The notes below the pieces were generated by a model. The model did no database searches and was not told the DNA's origin. It saw nothing but the letters and a program-made list of their open reading frames with translations. A DNA stretch of 64,000 nt, taken from positions 16,241-80,240 of the forward strand of contig NZ_KQ758472.1 of assembly GCF_001456955.1 (NCBI RefSeq), read 5' to 3'. The stretch comes from Microbacterium enclense. Lineage in GTDB: Bacteria; Actinomycetota; Actinomycetes; Actinomycetales; Microbacteriaceae. Within the stretch, counting starts at the first letter, position 1; each line of letters opens with the position of its first letter. The position numbers and the translations under genes were made by a program. This document shows positions 54,661 to 62,864 of this stretch, one piece after another.

Positions 54661-55287
54661 TCAGCGGCGTTCGGCGCCGGGCGCGACGTGCGCGAGCACG
54701 CGATCCCACACCGAGGTCAGCGTCACGTGACCGTTGACCGAGGCGATCTCGTCGGAGGGGACGATCTCGGCCTCGGCCGACCTCATCCGCTCGACGTACC
54801 AGTCAGCATCCGTGGCGTCGGCCGGACCGTCGCCGCCGACGACGACGAGCACTTCGGCGTCGAGGTGGTCGAGCAGCGGCGTGCGCAGGTCGCGACTGAG
54901 CGGGTCGGACGGACTCTGCACGCCGACGATCGCGAGGCGGTCGACGATCGGTCCCATCGCCGCCGCGAGGTAGATCGCGATCGGCCCGGCCGATCGCTCC
55001 CCCACCACGCCCACTTTCGCCTCGGGCGCCTCGCGCTCCAGCAACGCGCGCAGAGCCTCGACGGTGAGTCCCGCGGGGGTCTGACCGCCGAAGACCGGCG
55101 GATCTTCGAGCTCGGGAGCGTCGAGGCCGACCGCGACGACCCGCACGTCGTAGGCGGAGGTGATCCGCGCATCGGGGTCCGTGGTCGCCACATCGCCGGT
55201 GCGCAGCACGAACACGGCACGGGGGGCGCCCGGTGTGCCGAAACTCCGGTAGCCGAGCTCACCGTCGAGCCAGGGGGCCAGACTCAT
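54661..55287 (-). CDS. Alpha/beta-hydrolase-like protein
   Basis: The 208-residue protein resembles a small alpha/beta hydrolase. VGVVGERSAGPIAIYLA would be the nucleophile elbow, although it reads GERSAG rather than GxSxG. VLVVVGGDGPAD and a C-terminal NGHVTL could supply the acid and His. The family assignment is moderate. Its ATG overlaps the ligase stop (ATGA), so it is translated with the DNA ligase; the reason for this pairing is not obvious. Confidence 0.65.
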   Translation of the reverse strand: MSLAPWLDGELGYRSFGTPGAPRAVFVLRTGDVATTDPDARITSAYDVRVVAVGLDAPELEDPPVFGGQTPAGLTVEALRALLEREAPEAKVGVVGERSAGPIAIYLAAAMGPIVDRLAIVGVQSPSDPLSRDLRTPLLDHLDAEVLVVVGGDGPADATDADWYVERMRSAEAEIVPSDEIASVNGHVTLTSVWDRVLAHVAPGAERR

Positions 55288-56837
55288 CGCGTCATCCTCT
55301 CGTCGTCGGGGCCGCTGGCGGGCAGCATCGCCCGCAACGTGTCGATGGTGTCGGCCTCGGCCGCACGTTTGTCGGAGCGGTACGCCTTCACCCGCGCGAA
55401 GCGCAGGGCCACGCCGCCGGGGTAGCGCACGGAGCGCTGCACGCCGTCGATGGCGATCTCGACGACGGTGTCGGGCACCACCCGGATGCCACCGGGCACC
55501 TCGCCCGTCTCACGCTCGGAGAAATGCGCGGTCTGCCACGTCAGAAGCTCGTCGGTGAGGCCCTTGAAGGTCTTTCCGACCATGACGAAGCCGCCCGGCT
55601 CCCCGAAGAGCCCGTGCGGGTCGCGGGCCCCCAGATGAAGGTTCGAGAACCATCCCGCCCGCCGGCCGGAGCCGCGCTCGACACCGAGCACGACGAGGTC
55701 GAACGTGTGGACGGGCTTGACCTTCAGCCAGCTCTTGCCGCGTCTGCCCGCCGTGTAGGGGGCGTCGAGCCCCTTCACCATCACGCCCTCGTGGCCGGCC
55801 GCGAGAGCGGACCGCGCGAAGTCGTCGGCCGTCTCGGGATCGTCGGTGGTCACGGCGGGAATGCGCCAAGGAGCCGCGATGCGATCGAGCTCGGCCAGCC
55901 GAGCCGACAGCGGTTCGTCGACGAGGTCTCGGCCGTCGACGTGGAGCACGTCGAAGAACCACGGCCGCAGCGCGATCTCTCTCGCGGTCTCGGCGCCGAA
56001 GCGGGCCATCGTGTCTTGGAACGGGCGCGGAGCGCCGTCGTCGTCGAGCGACAGCGTCTCGCCGTCGAGGATCACCTCGGTCACCGGCAGGCCGCGCACC
56101 ACCTCGACGATTTCGGGCACCCGGTGCGTGACATCGGCCAGCGTGCGGGTGTAGACGCGCACCTCGTCGCCCCGGCGATGCACCTGGACGCGTGCCCCGT
56201 CGAGCTTGTATTCCACCGACGCGACGCCCGCGATCTCGAGCGCCTCGGCGACGGAGCCGGCGGTCGAGGCCAGCATCGGTTGGACTCCTCGCCCGACGAC
56301 GAGTCCCACGGCGGCGAGATCGTCGACCGACCCGGTGAGGGCGACCACGGCCGTCTCGCCGAGGTCGCCGGAGAGCATCGCGGCGCGGCGCACCGCGGCG
56401 CCGTCGCGGTCGGACGCGCGGGCGATGGCATCCAGGAGCACCCCCTCGAGAGCACCGGTACGCAGTTCGCCGGTCATGACGCGGATGAGCAGCTGCCACT
56501 CGGCGGCCGTCGCCCGCTCGGCGAGGTCGTCGAGCAGTGCGGTGCGTCGCGCCGCCGAGCCGGCGCCGCCGATCTCGGTGAGCCGCGTGAACGTCTCGTC
56601 GATGTCGCGCACCGTGAGCACCGACGTGTCGGCGTGGGTTCCGCCACGGCTCGACAGGGTGCGCCACCCGACACCGAGCCGGCCCTGACGAGGCGCGGCC
56701 GTGAGTAGGCCGACGGCCGGAACGACCTCGTCGGGCGAGAGCGCGCGCAGCACCCCGGCGAGCGCGTCGACCTTCGCCAGGCGCGAGCGCGTCTGCGTCA
56801 CCGCCGCGAGGGCCGTCTCGATGTCGCCGAAGAGCAT
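55284..56837 (-). CDS. lig: ATP-dependent DNA ligase (LigB type)
   Basis: This ligase of 517 residues seals DNA nicks with ATP. Domains are a helical N-terminal DNA-binding domain (about 1-190) and the adenylation domain with the active-site lysine in EYKLDGARVQVHR. ILDGETLSLDD, WFFDVLHVDG, HEGVMVKGLD and SWLKVKP are the other nucleotidyl-transferase motifs. A C-terminal OB fold completes it. The size and motifs match LigB of mycobacteria, an enzyme additional to the essential NAD-dependent LigA. ATG 56837 follows CAGGAT by six bases; a leaderless start is likely. Confidence 0.94.
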   Translation of the reverse strand: MLFGDIETALAAVTQTRSRLAKVDALAGVLRALSPDEVVPAVGLLTAAPRQGRLGVGWRTLSSRGGTHADTSVLTVRDIDETFTRLTEIGGAGSAARRTALLDDLAERATAAEWQLLIRVMTGELRTGALEGVLLDAIARASDRDGAAVRRAAMLSGDLGETAVVALTGSVDDLAAVGLVVGRGVQPMLASTAGSVAEALEIAGVASVEYKLDGARVQVHRRGDEVRVYTRTLADVTHRVPEIVEVVRGLPVTEVILDGETLSLDDDGAPRPFQDTMARFGAETAREIALRPWFFDVLHVDGRDLVDEPLSARLAELDRIAAPWRIPAVTTDDPETADDFARSALAAGHEGVMVKGLDAPYTAGRRGKSWLKVKPVHTFDLVVLGVERGSGRRAGWFSNLHLGARDPHGLFGEPGGFVMVGKTFKGLTDELLTWQTAHFSERETGEVPGGIRVVPDTVVEIAIDGVQRSVRYPGGVALRFARVKAYRSDKRAAEADTIDTLRAMLPASGPDDERMTR

Positions 56838-57399
56838 GTCGGCATCCTGGCATCCCCCTCCGACATCGCCCGCGCGCTTGCGTCGGCGCCGTTGTCGTGG
56901 CATCCGTCCGCCCGTCGGCATCGGCGCATCCCGCACCTCCCGCCGCCGGCGCCGGCGCCTCTCGCCGACCTCCCACCGTCGGCATGCACTCCCCCGACGC
57001 TCAGAGCCGGTCGGTCGCGCACGACTCCTGCAGGCTTCCGCGCGGACGCCCTGCAGGCGCCCCACCCGACAGTGTTGCCGGAGTTCTGCCGTCGGCCTCC
57101 GGACAGCCGAGCCGCCGGGCCACCGGGCCGCCGGGCCGCCGGGCCGTCAGGCCAGCCGAGCCACCCGGCAGCCACGCAGCTCAGGCGCACAACGCGCACA
57201 CCTTCTGCAGAACCCGCCCCAGATGCTGCCGCACCGCCCGCGCCGCACAGGATTGCAGGGGTCCTGCTCGCACACGGCGAGCCGCCCGCCTCGAGCGCGT
57301 GGACGGATGACGCGGACCACACGTGACCGGAGGTCGCAACCCCCGGCGCGATGTCGGAGGTCTGGGGTGTGCTGGGGGCTCCCCAGGAATGAGGTCTCC
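56838..57399. other. 562-bp divergent gap, no gene seen
   Basis: The interval between the divergent ligase and recQ genes is GC-rich and holds no credible gene. It contains the ligase -10 (CAGGAT, 56844-56849, minus strand) and a short tandem of CCGGGCCG (8-bp period, about 57115-57146). Scattered GCAG/CTGC-rich inverted pieces follow. Open frames across it are low-complexity Pro/Ala/Arg strings without start signals. Confidence 0.5.
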
Positions 57400-59049
57400 G
57401 TGAACGCTCCCGCAACGCTCGAACAGTCCGCCCGTACCGCCCGTGAGGTGTTCGGCTGGGACGACCTGCTGCCCGGGCAGGCCGAGGCGATCGACGCGGT
57501 CGTGAGCGGGCGCGACACGCTCGTCGTGTTCCCCACCGGCGCGGGAAAGTCGGCGGTGTACCAGATCGCGGGCTGCGAGCTGGGCGGCGTCACCGTCGTG
57601 ATCTCACCGCTCCTCGCCTTGCAGCGCGACCAGATCGACTCGATCGACGCCGCCCCCGACGCGCCCGCCGCGGTCGCGTTGAACTCCCGCACCAGTGCGT
57701 CCGCGAAGAAGGCGGCGTGGGCCGCGATCGAGAGCGGTGACGCGGTGTACGCCTTCCTGGCTCCCGAGCAGCTCGCCAACAGCGAGGTCTTCGACCGCCT
57801 GGCGGATGCCGACGTGCGCCTCGTCGTGGTCGACGAAGCGCACTGCGTCTCGGCGTGGGGCCACGACTTCCGCCCCGACTACGCCCGCATCGGCGACGCC
57901 GTCGAGGCGCTCGGGCACCCGCCGGTGCTGGCGCTGACGGCCACGGCATCCGCCCCCGTCCGCGATGACATCGTGTCGAGCCTCGGCATGCGCGATCCGC
58001 ACCTCGAGGTGCGCGGCATGGACCGCCCCGAGATCCACCTGGCCGTGCGCCGTCACGAGCACGACGTCGACAAGCGTCGCGCGGTCGTCGCCGATGTACA
58101 GGATGCCGATGGCCCGGCGCTGCTCTACGTGGCGACGCGCAAAGAGACCGACGCCTACGCCGACGAGCTGACCGCCCTGGGGCTGCGGGCCGCCGCGTAC
58201 CACGGCGCCATGGCGCAGAAGAAGCGCGACGAGGTGCACTCCGCCTGGAGCGCGGGCGAGCTCGACGTGGTGGTGGCGACGTCGGCGTTCGGCATGGGCG
58301 TCGACAAGAGCGACGTGCGCCTCGTCGTACACGCCGACGTCACCGAGTCGCTCGACTCGTACGCCCAGGAGATCGGGCGCGCGGCCCGCGACGGACAGCC
58401 CGCGCGGGCGATCCTGCACTACCGTGCCGAGGACTTCTCGCTGCGGTCGTTCTTCGCCGGCGGACACACAAAGCGCGCCGACATCGCCGGGGTGTGGGAT
58501 GCGCTGCGGCGGGCGAAGAAGCCTCTGCGCGCGAAGGCCATCGCCGACGAGAGCGGACGGTCGACGCGCGCCATCGGCCGCGTGCTGAACCAGCTCGTCG
58601 CGTGTGGCCTGGCGGCATCGGGCCCCGAGGGCGTCAGCGTCGTCGAGAAGGTCGCGGCGGGTGACGCCGTGAGCGCCGTGCGTGAGCGTGACGAGGCAGA
58701 AGAGCGCATCCGGGCCTCGCGCATCGAGATCATGCGGGGCTACGCCGAGACCACCCAATGCCGTCGACGGGCGCTGCTCGAGTACTTCGGTGTCGAGACG
58801 CCCGCGCAGTGCGGAGCGTGCGACCGCTGCGACGCGGGAGCATCGGCCCCCGTCGATGCCCCGGCCCACGACGCCGAGAACGACGGCATCCGCATCGATT
58901 CCACCGTCGAGCACGGCGAGTTCGGCACCGGCACGGTGATGGGGATCGAAGACGACCGGCTCACGGTCTTCTTCCCCGAGCACGGGTACAAGGTGCTCGC
59001 CCGCGCGGCCTTCGACAACGGCATCCTGGAACTCGGCGACGCGGCGTAG
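57400..59049 (+). CDS. recQ: RecQ-family DNA helicase
   Basis: This is a 3'-5' DNA helicase of 549 residues. Motif I is FPTGAGKSAVYQ, motif II DEAHCVSAWGHDFRPDY, motif III LTATASAPVRDD, motif V/VI TSAFGMGVDKSDV and QEIGRAARDG. The RecQ zinc site is complete (C-x16-C-x2-C-x2-C in the stretch ending CGACDRC). There is no HRDC domain; instead about 45 residues of beta-rich sequence (GEFGTGTVMGIEDDRLTVFF) end the protein, as in PcrA/UvrD-type tails. GTG 57400 has GAGG 5 bases upstream. Confidence 0.93.
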   Translation: MNAPATLEQSARTAREVFGWDDLLPGQAEAIDAVVSGRDTLVVFPTGAGKSAVYQIAGCELGGVTVVISPLLALQRDQIDSIDAAPDAPAAVALNSRTSASAKKAAWAAIESGDAVYAFLAPEQLANSEVFDRLADADVRLVVVDEAHCVSAWGHDFRPDYARIGDAVEALGHPPVLALTATASAPVRDDIVSSLGMRDPHLEVRGMDRPEIHLAVRRHEHDVDKRRAVVADVQDADGPALLYVATRKETDAYADELTALGLRAAAYHGAMAQKKRDEVHSAWSAGELDVVVATSAFGMGVDKSDVRLVVHADVTESLDSYAQEIGRAARDGQPARAILHYRAEDFSLRSFFAGGHTKRADIAGVWDALRRAKKPLRAKAIADESGRSTRAIGRVLNQLVACGLAASGPEGVSVVEKVAAGDAVSAVRERDEAEERIRASRIEIMRGYAETTQCRRRALLEYFGVETPAQCGACDRCDAGASAPVDAPAHDAENDGIRIDSTVEHGEFGTGTVMGIEDDRLTVFFPEHGYKVLARAAFDNGILELGDAA

Positions 59050-59143
59050 TGGCGCGGCTCGGCGGCGAGCAGAACCCACCGGCATTCGGCGACCCGGCAT
59101 CCGCCACCGGCACCCCGCAGCGCGCACCGGCATCCGGGATGCG

Positions 59144-59551
59144 TCAGCGCGCCCGCGTCGCCCACCACGCCCACGCGACGAGCACCGGCTGCAGGAACAG
59201 CCGCACGAAACGCGCGCGATCCGTGTTGAGTCCCGGCGCAGAGCGACCGGTGCGCCACTGGTGCACGTTGCCCGGAAACACGGCGACGAAGAAGGCGGCG
59301 ATGGCCGCGCCGATGCGTCGGCGTTCCCCGGGCAGCGCGATGAGTGCGACGCCGAGCACCATCTCGACGGCACCGGATGCCACGACGATGGCGTCCTTAT
59401 CCGTGTGCAGCAGGCGCGTCGCCCAGCCCGGCACGACGATGCGGTAGCCACGCCTCCCCCACGTGAGGTGACCGCTTCCGGCGCCGACCAGGAGCAGGGC
59501 GAGAGCCCCCCGCGCGGCCGATCGGACGGTGAGACCTCGACGATGTGGCAT
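59144..59551 (-). CDS. DoxX-like membrane protein
   Basis: The 135-residue protein has four hydrophobic segments and resembles the DoxX/DUF4267-type membrane family (LLLVGAGSGHLTW, VVASGAVEMVLGVALIALPG, FFVAVFPGNVHQW). The conserved GH, ElG-like and PGN residues fit. ATG 59551 is chosen, because AAGACT (59558-59563, minus strand) is six bases upstream. It is divergent from the GNAT gene. The function is unknown. Confidence 0.8.
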   Translation of the reverse strand: MPHRRGLTVRSAARGALALLLVGAGSGHLTWGRRGYRIVVPGWATRLLHTDKDAIVVASGAVEMVLGVALIALPGERRRIGAAIAAFFVAVFPGNVHQWRTGRSAPGLNTDRARFVRLFLQPVLVAWAWWATRAR

Positions 59552-59557
59552 CCGGTC

Positions 59558-59594
59558 AGTCTTGCACCCGCTGAACCGCCGGGGGCCGTAGGCT
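59558..59594. promoter_or_regulatory. Divergent leaderless -10 pair (DoxX / GNAT)
   Basis: The minus strand has AAGACT (59558-59563), six bases before ATG 59551. The plus strand has TAGGCT (59589-59594), six bases before ATG 59601. Confidence 0.55.
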
Positions 59595-59600
59595 CCCGAC

Positions 59601-60095
59601 ATGCCGACGACCGACGACGAAGCCCTCGACGTCCGCCCCGCGGAGCGCGATGACGCCGTGACGATCGCGACGATCCACGCGACGTCGTGGCGCGAAACCT
59701 ACGGACGCTTCGTCGACGACCCCGATACGAGCCCGTGGTTCGCCGTCGATCGCCGGATCGGCATGTGGCGCGAGAACCTCGACCGGGGCGCCTTCACGAC
59801 GCTGGTCGCCCGCCTCGATGGTGAGATTGTCGGCTTCGCCGCCGTCCAGCCCGTCGACGATCCGGCGGCGGCGCGGGCGGAGGAGCTGACGATGCTGTAC
59901 GTGCTCGGCCGGGCCCACGGCAGCGGCGCGGGTCAGGCTCTGCTCGACGCCGTGCTCGGAGATCGTCCGGCGCAGCTGTGGGTCGCCGCCGACAATCCCC
60001 GCGCGCACGCGTTCTATCGCCGTAACGGCTTCCGCCCCGACGGGGCCGAATCGTCGTTCGGGCCGATCCCCCGCACCGTGCGACTCGTCCGCTGA
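59601..60095 (+). CDS. GNAT-family N-acetyltransferase
   Basis: This acetyl-CoA-dependent transferase has 164 residues. The GNAT core shows VRPAERDDAVTIATIHATSW, then IVGFAAVQPV (beta 4), ELTMLYVLGRAHGSGAGQAL with the acetyl-CoA loop RxxGxG/A (RAHGSGAG), and VAADNPRAHAFYRRNGFRPDG. The Trp-Arg-Glu-Thr-Tyr motif near the start (SWRETYG) is frequent in a bacterial subgroup. ATG 59601 follows TAGGCT by six bases, so the mRNA is probably leaderless. The substrate is unknown. Confidence 0.92.
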   Translation: MPTTDDEALDVRPAERDDAVTIATIHATSWRETYGRFVDDPDTSPWFAVDRRIGMWRENLDRGAFTTLVARLDGEIVGFAAVQPVDDPAAARAEELTMLYVLGRAHGSGAGQALLDAVLGDRPAQLWVAADNPRAHAFYRRNGFRPDGAESSFGPIPRTVRLVR

Positions 60096-60108
60096 GGCCG
60101 TTCACGCG

Positions 60109-60987
60109 TCAGACGGTCTCGATCGCCTCCGCCGCGATCTCGACGAGGCGGTGATCGCGCTCCTGCTCGTACGCCGTGATGGTGACGACGGCGTCGCGCG
60201 CCGGGACGACGAGAACGTACTGGCCGTAGAGGCCGTCGAGACGCCACCCACTGCCCGGTCCGCTCCAGCACCCCCGCCCGTACCGTGACCAGGGGGCCGG
60301 CGCGCCGGTGTCGAACCCGTCGTCGTGCATCGCCGCGACCCAGGCGGCATCCACGAGTCGTCGTTCTCCGATGCGACCGCCGTCGCGAAGAAGCCGTCCG
60401 ACGCGCGCGAGCTCGCTGGTGCGCAGCTCGAGCCCGCTGCCGCCGAGAACGTGTCCCCGCGGGCAGCGCCGCCATGTCGGGTGCGGGATGCCGAGGGGCT
60501 CGAACAGGCGCGGACCCAGCCATTCGTGCACGTCGCCGACGCGGGACGCGAGCATCCGCATCGCGACGTACGTGCTCGCGTCGGAGTACTGGAACACGCG
60601 GCCCGGTCCCCGCGACGGCGTGCGCAGCATCGCTGAGGCGAGATCGACGCCGGGCGTGGGGTCGCCGGCGAACCACTCGAAATCGATGCCGCTCGTCATC
60701 GTCAGCAGATCTCGCAGGGTCACCTGCTCCACGCCCGAGCCGATGTCGTTCTGGGGCAGGACATCGACGGCGCGCGTGTCGATGGAGAGAACGCCCTCGT
60801 CGATCGCGATGCCGGCGGCGATCACGCTCACCCCTTTCGACGCGGAGTACACGTCGGCCGGCTCATCGGGTGCCCACCGGTGCTCGACGCCTTCGTCGCC
60901 GATGAGGACGTGGATGCCATGGGCACCGAGCCTCTCGTCGTCGATCGCCGCGACCATGGCGTCGAGGGCACGGCGAGGGTCAGGCAT
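60109..60987 (-). CDS. Serine hydrolase (beta-lactamase/class C-like)
   Basis: This penicillin-binding-protein-like serine hydrolase has 292 residues. The SxxK nucleophile is SASKG (about 49-53), and the YSN-like box is VFQYSDASTYVA. It has no signal peptide, so it is probably cytosolic, like esterase-type members. ATG 60987 is chosen because TACGGT stands seven bases upstream (GGACGCC); the in-frame GTG three codons earlier overlaps that region. It could be an esterase, peptidase or amidase. Confidence 0.87.
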   Translation of the reverse strand: MPDPRRALDAMVAAIDDERLGAHGIHVLIGDEGVEHRWAPDEPADVYSASKGVSVIAAGIAIDEGVLSIDTRAVDVLPQNDIGSGVEQVTLRDLLTMTSGIDFEWFAGDPTPGVDLASAMLRTPSRGPGRVFQYSDASTYVAMRMLASRVGDVHEWLGPRLFEPLGIPHPTWRRCPRGHVLGGSGLELRTSELARVGRLLRDGGRIGERRLVDAAWVAAMHDDGFDTGAPAPWSRYGRGCWSGPGSGWRLDGLYGQYVLVVPARDAVVTITAYEQERDHRLVEIAAEAIETV

Positions 60988-60994
60988 GGCGTCC

Positions 60995-61000
60995 ACCGTA
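60995..61000 (-). promoter_or_regulatory. -10 of leaderless serine-hydrolase transcript
   Basis: TACGGT on the minus strand is followed by GGACGCC and ATG. It is almost identical to the site at 52527. Confidence 0.55.
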
Positions 61001-61032
61001 GCGGGCGGTCTCCTGCAGGGCAGCCCGCCGGG

Positions 61033-61318
61033 CTGGTCCCGCGAGAGGTGCGAGTGCGGCCCTCAGCCCTAGTTCGCGAACACGCCTGCGGCCTCCGCCG
61101 GTGCGGACCTCACCCTTATTCGCTGACACGCCAGCGGGCTGCGCGAGTGCGGCCCTTGGGCCTGCCCGGGCTTACACGCGCCTGCGGCCTCCGCCGGTGC
61201 GGTCCTCAGGCCTGCCCGGCGACACACACGCCTGCGGCCTCCGCCGGTGCGGCCCTCAGGCCTGCCCGGGGACACACACGCGGGCGGTGCGAGTGCGGTC
61301 CTCAGCCCTGGCCGGGAA
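61033..61318. repeat. Tandem array C, six units of 46-52 bp
   Basis: Units begin near 61033, 61081, 61127, 61175, 61227 and 61277, each of the form CACGCCTGCGGCCTCCGCCG, GTGCGG, CCTCAGGCCTGCCCGG, GACAC. Two versions alternate, differing in CCTCCGCCGGTGCGG against TGCGCGAGTGCGG. It lies between the serine hydrolase and lipoprotein genes, partly before the stop of the latter. No relation to arrays A or B is seen. Confidence 0.75.
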
Positions 61319-61925
61319 GACCCCAGGTGCCTCCGCCCGGCGGGGGCGGACACACGGATGCCGCAGACAGCGCCGCAACCTCGGCACGCACGGCCACCCC
61401 GTCGTCGCTCTGCTGGACGGTGAGGACGACGCCCTGCTGCGAGCGATCGGCCGGGGTGAAGCCGGTCGCCGCGGACGAGGTGACCGTATCGTCGGGGAGG
61501 AAGCCGTAGGCCGTGCTCACGAGATCGGCGGGCGGGTTCTCGCGGATCCAGTTGACCGTCTGCGCCACGCTCGCCCCGGGAATGCGCCACACGGCGCCCT
61601 CCTCGGCGATGGGAGTGCAGATCCAGCCCGTGTGGGACAAGAAGCCCACGGCTCCGCCGCCCTCGGCGCGCACCGCTCCCTCGGGCAGCACGATCGCGTC
61701 GAGCCAGGAAGCAGCCTGCGCCACCGCGGCGGCATCGGGCGTCGCCGGGACCGTCGGTGACGGCTCCGAACCGAGGTAGGGTTCCTGCGTCGCGGGCGGC
61801 GGCCCGACGCGAGGCGCAGCGGTCTCGGTCACCGCCCCGCCGCCGGCCGCGGGGGCGCCGGCACATCCGGCGAGCAGGGCCGCCGCGGCGAAAACGGCCG
61901 TCACGGTCACCGGGAGTCGTCGCAT
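61302..61925 (-). CDS. Secreted lipoprotein of unknown function
   Basis: This is a lipoprotein of 207 residues: signal peptide with lipobox LAGC (Cys21), a Pro/Ala/Thr linker, then a compact domain with WICTPIAEEGAVW, AQTVNWIRENPPADLVS and a C-terminal PPPPGGG tail. I do not recognise a family. ATG 61925 has TAGCAT six bases upstream on the minus strand, so it should be leaderless. The last 17 bases overlap repeat array C. Confidence 0.75.
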   Translation of the reverse strand: MRRLPVTVTAVFAAAALLAGCAGAPAAGGGAVTETAAPRVGPPPATQEPYLGSEPSPTVPATPDAAAVAQAASWLDAIVLPEGAVRAEGGGAVGFLSHTGWICTPIAEEGAVWRIPGASVAQTVNWIRENPPADLVSTAYGFLPDDTVTSSAATGFTPADRSQQGVVLTVQQSDDGVAVRAEVAALSAASVCPPPPGGGTWGLPGQG

Positions 61926-61931
61926 GGCCCC

Positions 61932-61937
61932 ATGCTA
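61932..61937 (-). promoter_or_regulatory. -10 of leaderless lipoprotein transcript
   Basis: TAGCAT on the minus strand is followed by six bases (GGGGCC) and ATG 61925. Confidence 0.6.
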
Positions 61938-62087
61938 TGTCGCACGCGGGGACCGGACGGGCAGCGGAATGTGCGCGCGAGCGGCGGGGTGCGCGCACCC
62001 GGGCGCCAGGGCGGGCCCTGCCCCAGCAGCACGGCGGGCGTTCGCCCGGGCAGTTCAGCCACGCTCGCCCGGGCAGCACGTCGCGGC

Positions 62088-62864
62088 TCAGCCCGGTGAC
62101 GGTGCCGTGCGGCGGGCGAAATCGACGTACGCCTCGACGGTGTCCTCCGGCACGATGGCGCGCAGCACGACCTCGTCGGCGGCCGCGGTGTACGCCACGA
62201 GGGCGTCGCCCAGTTCGGTGACATCGCGGATGGTCGTGTCGGCGGCATCCACCCCCATCCGTTCGAAGTTCGCGGCGTAGTTCGGGAACGACGCGTAGCG
62301 CGCCGTCTCGGCGTCGAGCCGGGCGCGAGCGGCCGAGACGATCGCGGTGCGCACGTAGACGGCGACGTGGGCCGCGGGGGCGATCGCGTGCAGGGCGCCG
62401 GCTTGCGCGTGCGCTTCGGTGGGCGGCACCCAGTTGAGCAGCACCCCCTCGGCGCTCTCGGCTCCGGTGCGGCGCATCTTCGGCCCGAGCGCTCCGACCA
62501 GCACGCGGGGCATCCCCTCTCCGTGGAGCACCTCGATCGCGTCGCGCACGCGGGCGAGGGCCCCCTCCTTCGACGCGCCCGAACCGATGCCGAGCGTCAG
62601 CCGGTCGAGAGGGAGGCCGAGCGACGCCACGTCGGCGGCGATCTCCTGAGCCGGACGGCGGTCGACCGGCACGACGCCGGTCGCGAGGTGCAGGCGTTCG
62701 GTCACCCGCGAGGCGGCCGCCAGGGCCGCGAGCGCGTCGCCGTCGGGGGTGTCGTTGACCCACAGCGTGTGGAAGCCGGCGCTTTCGACAGCGGGCGCGA
62801 TGCGGGCGATCGCCTCGGGACCGAGCGACCCGGCGAGGCCGAGCGAGACCGTGCCGCGGCTCAC
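62088..62864 (-). CDS. LLM-class (F420-type) oxidoreductase
   Basis: The protein has 258 residues of the luciferase-like monooxygenase fold: FHTLWVNDTP, TERLHLATGVVPVDRR, LPLDRLTLGIGSGASKEG and MPRVLVGALGPKMRR. It may use F420H2 or flavin. GTG 62864 has GGAGG 7 bases upstream and overlaps the stop of the upstream LLM gene (GTGA), so the two are one unit. It is shorter than the neighbour and may be its functional partner. The substrate is unknown. Confidence 0.85.
   Translation of the reverse strand: MSRGTVSLGLAGSLGPEAIARIAPAVESAGFHTLWVNDTPDGDALAALAAASRVTERLHLATGVVPVDRRPAQEIAADVASLGLPLDRLTLGIGSGASKEGALARVRDAIEVLHGEGMPRVLVGALGPKMRRTGAESAEGVLLNWVPPTEAHAQAGALHAIAPAAHVAVYVRTAIVSAARARLDAETARYASFPNYAANFERMGVDAADTTIRDVTELGDALVAYTAAADEVVLRAIVPEDTVEAYVDFARRTAPSPG

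Noticed and set aside
56897..57310. Short genes in the ligase-recQ gap
   Set aside because: Only Pro/Ala/Arg/Ser-rich frames without motifs, Shine-Dalgarno or leaderless -10 spacing.
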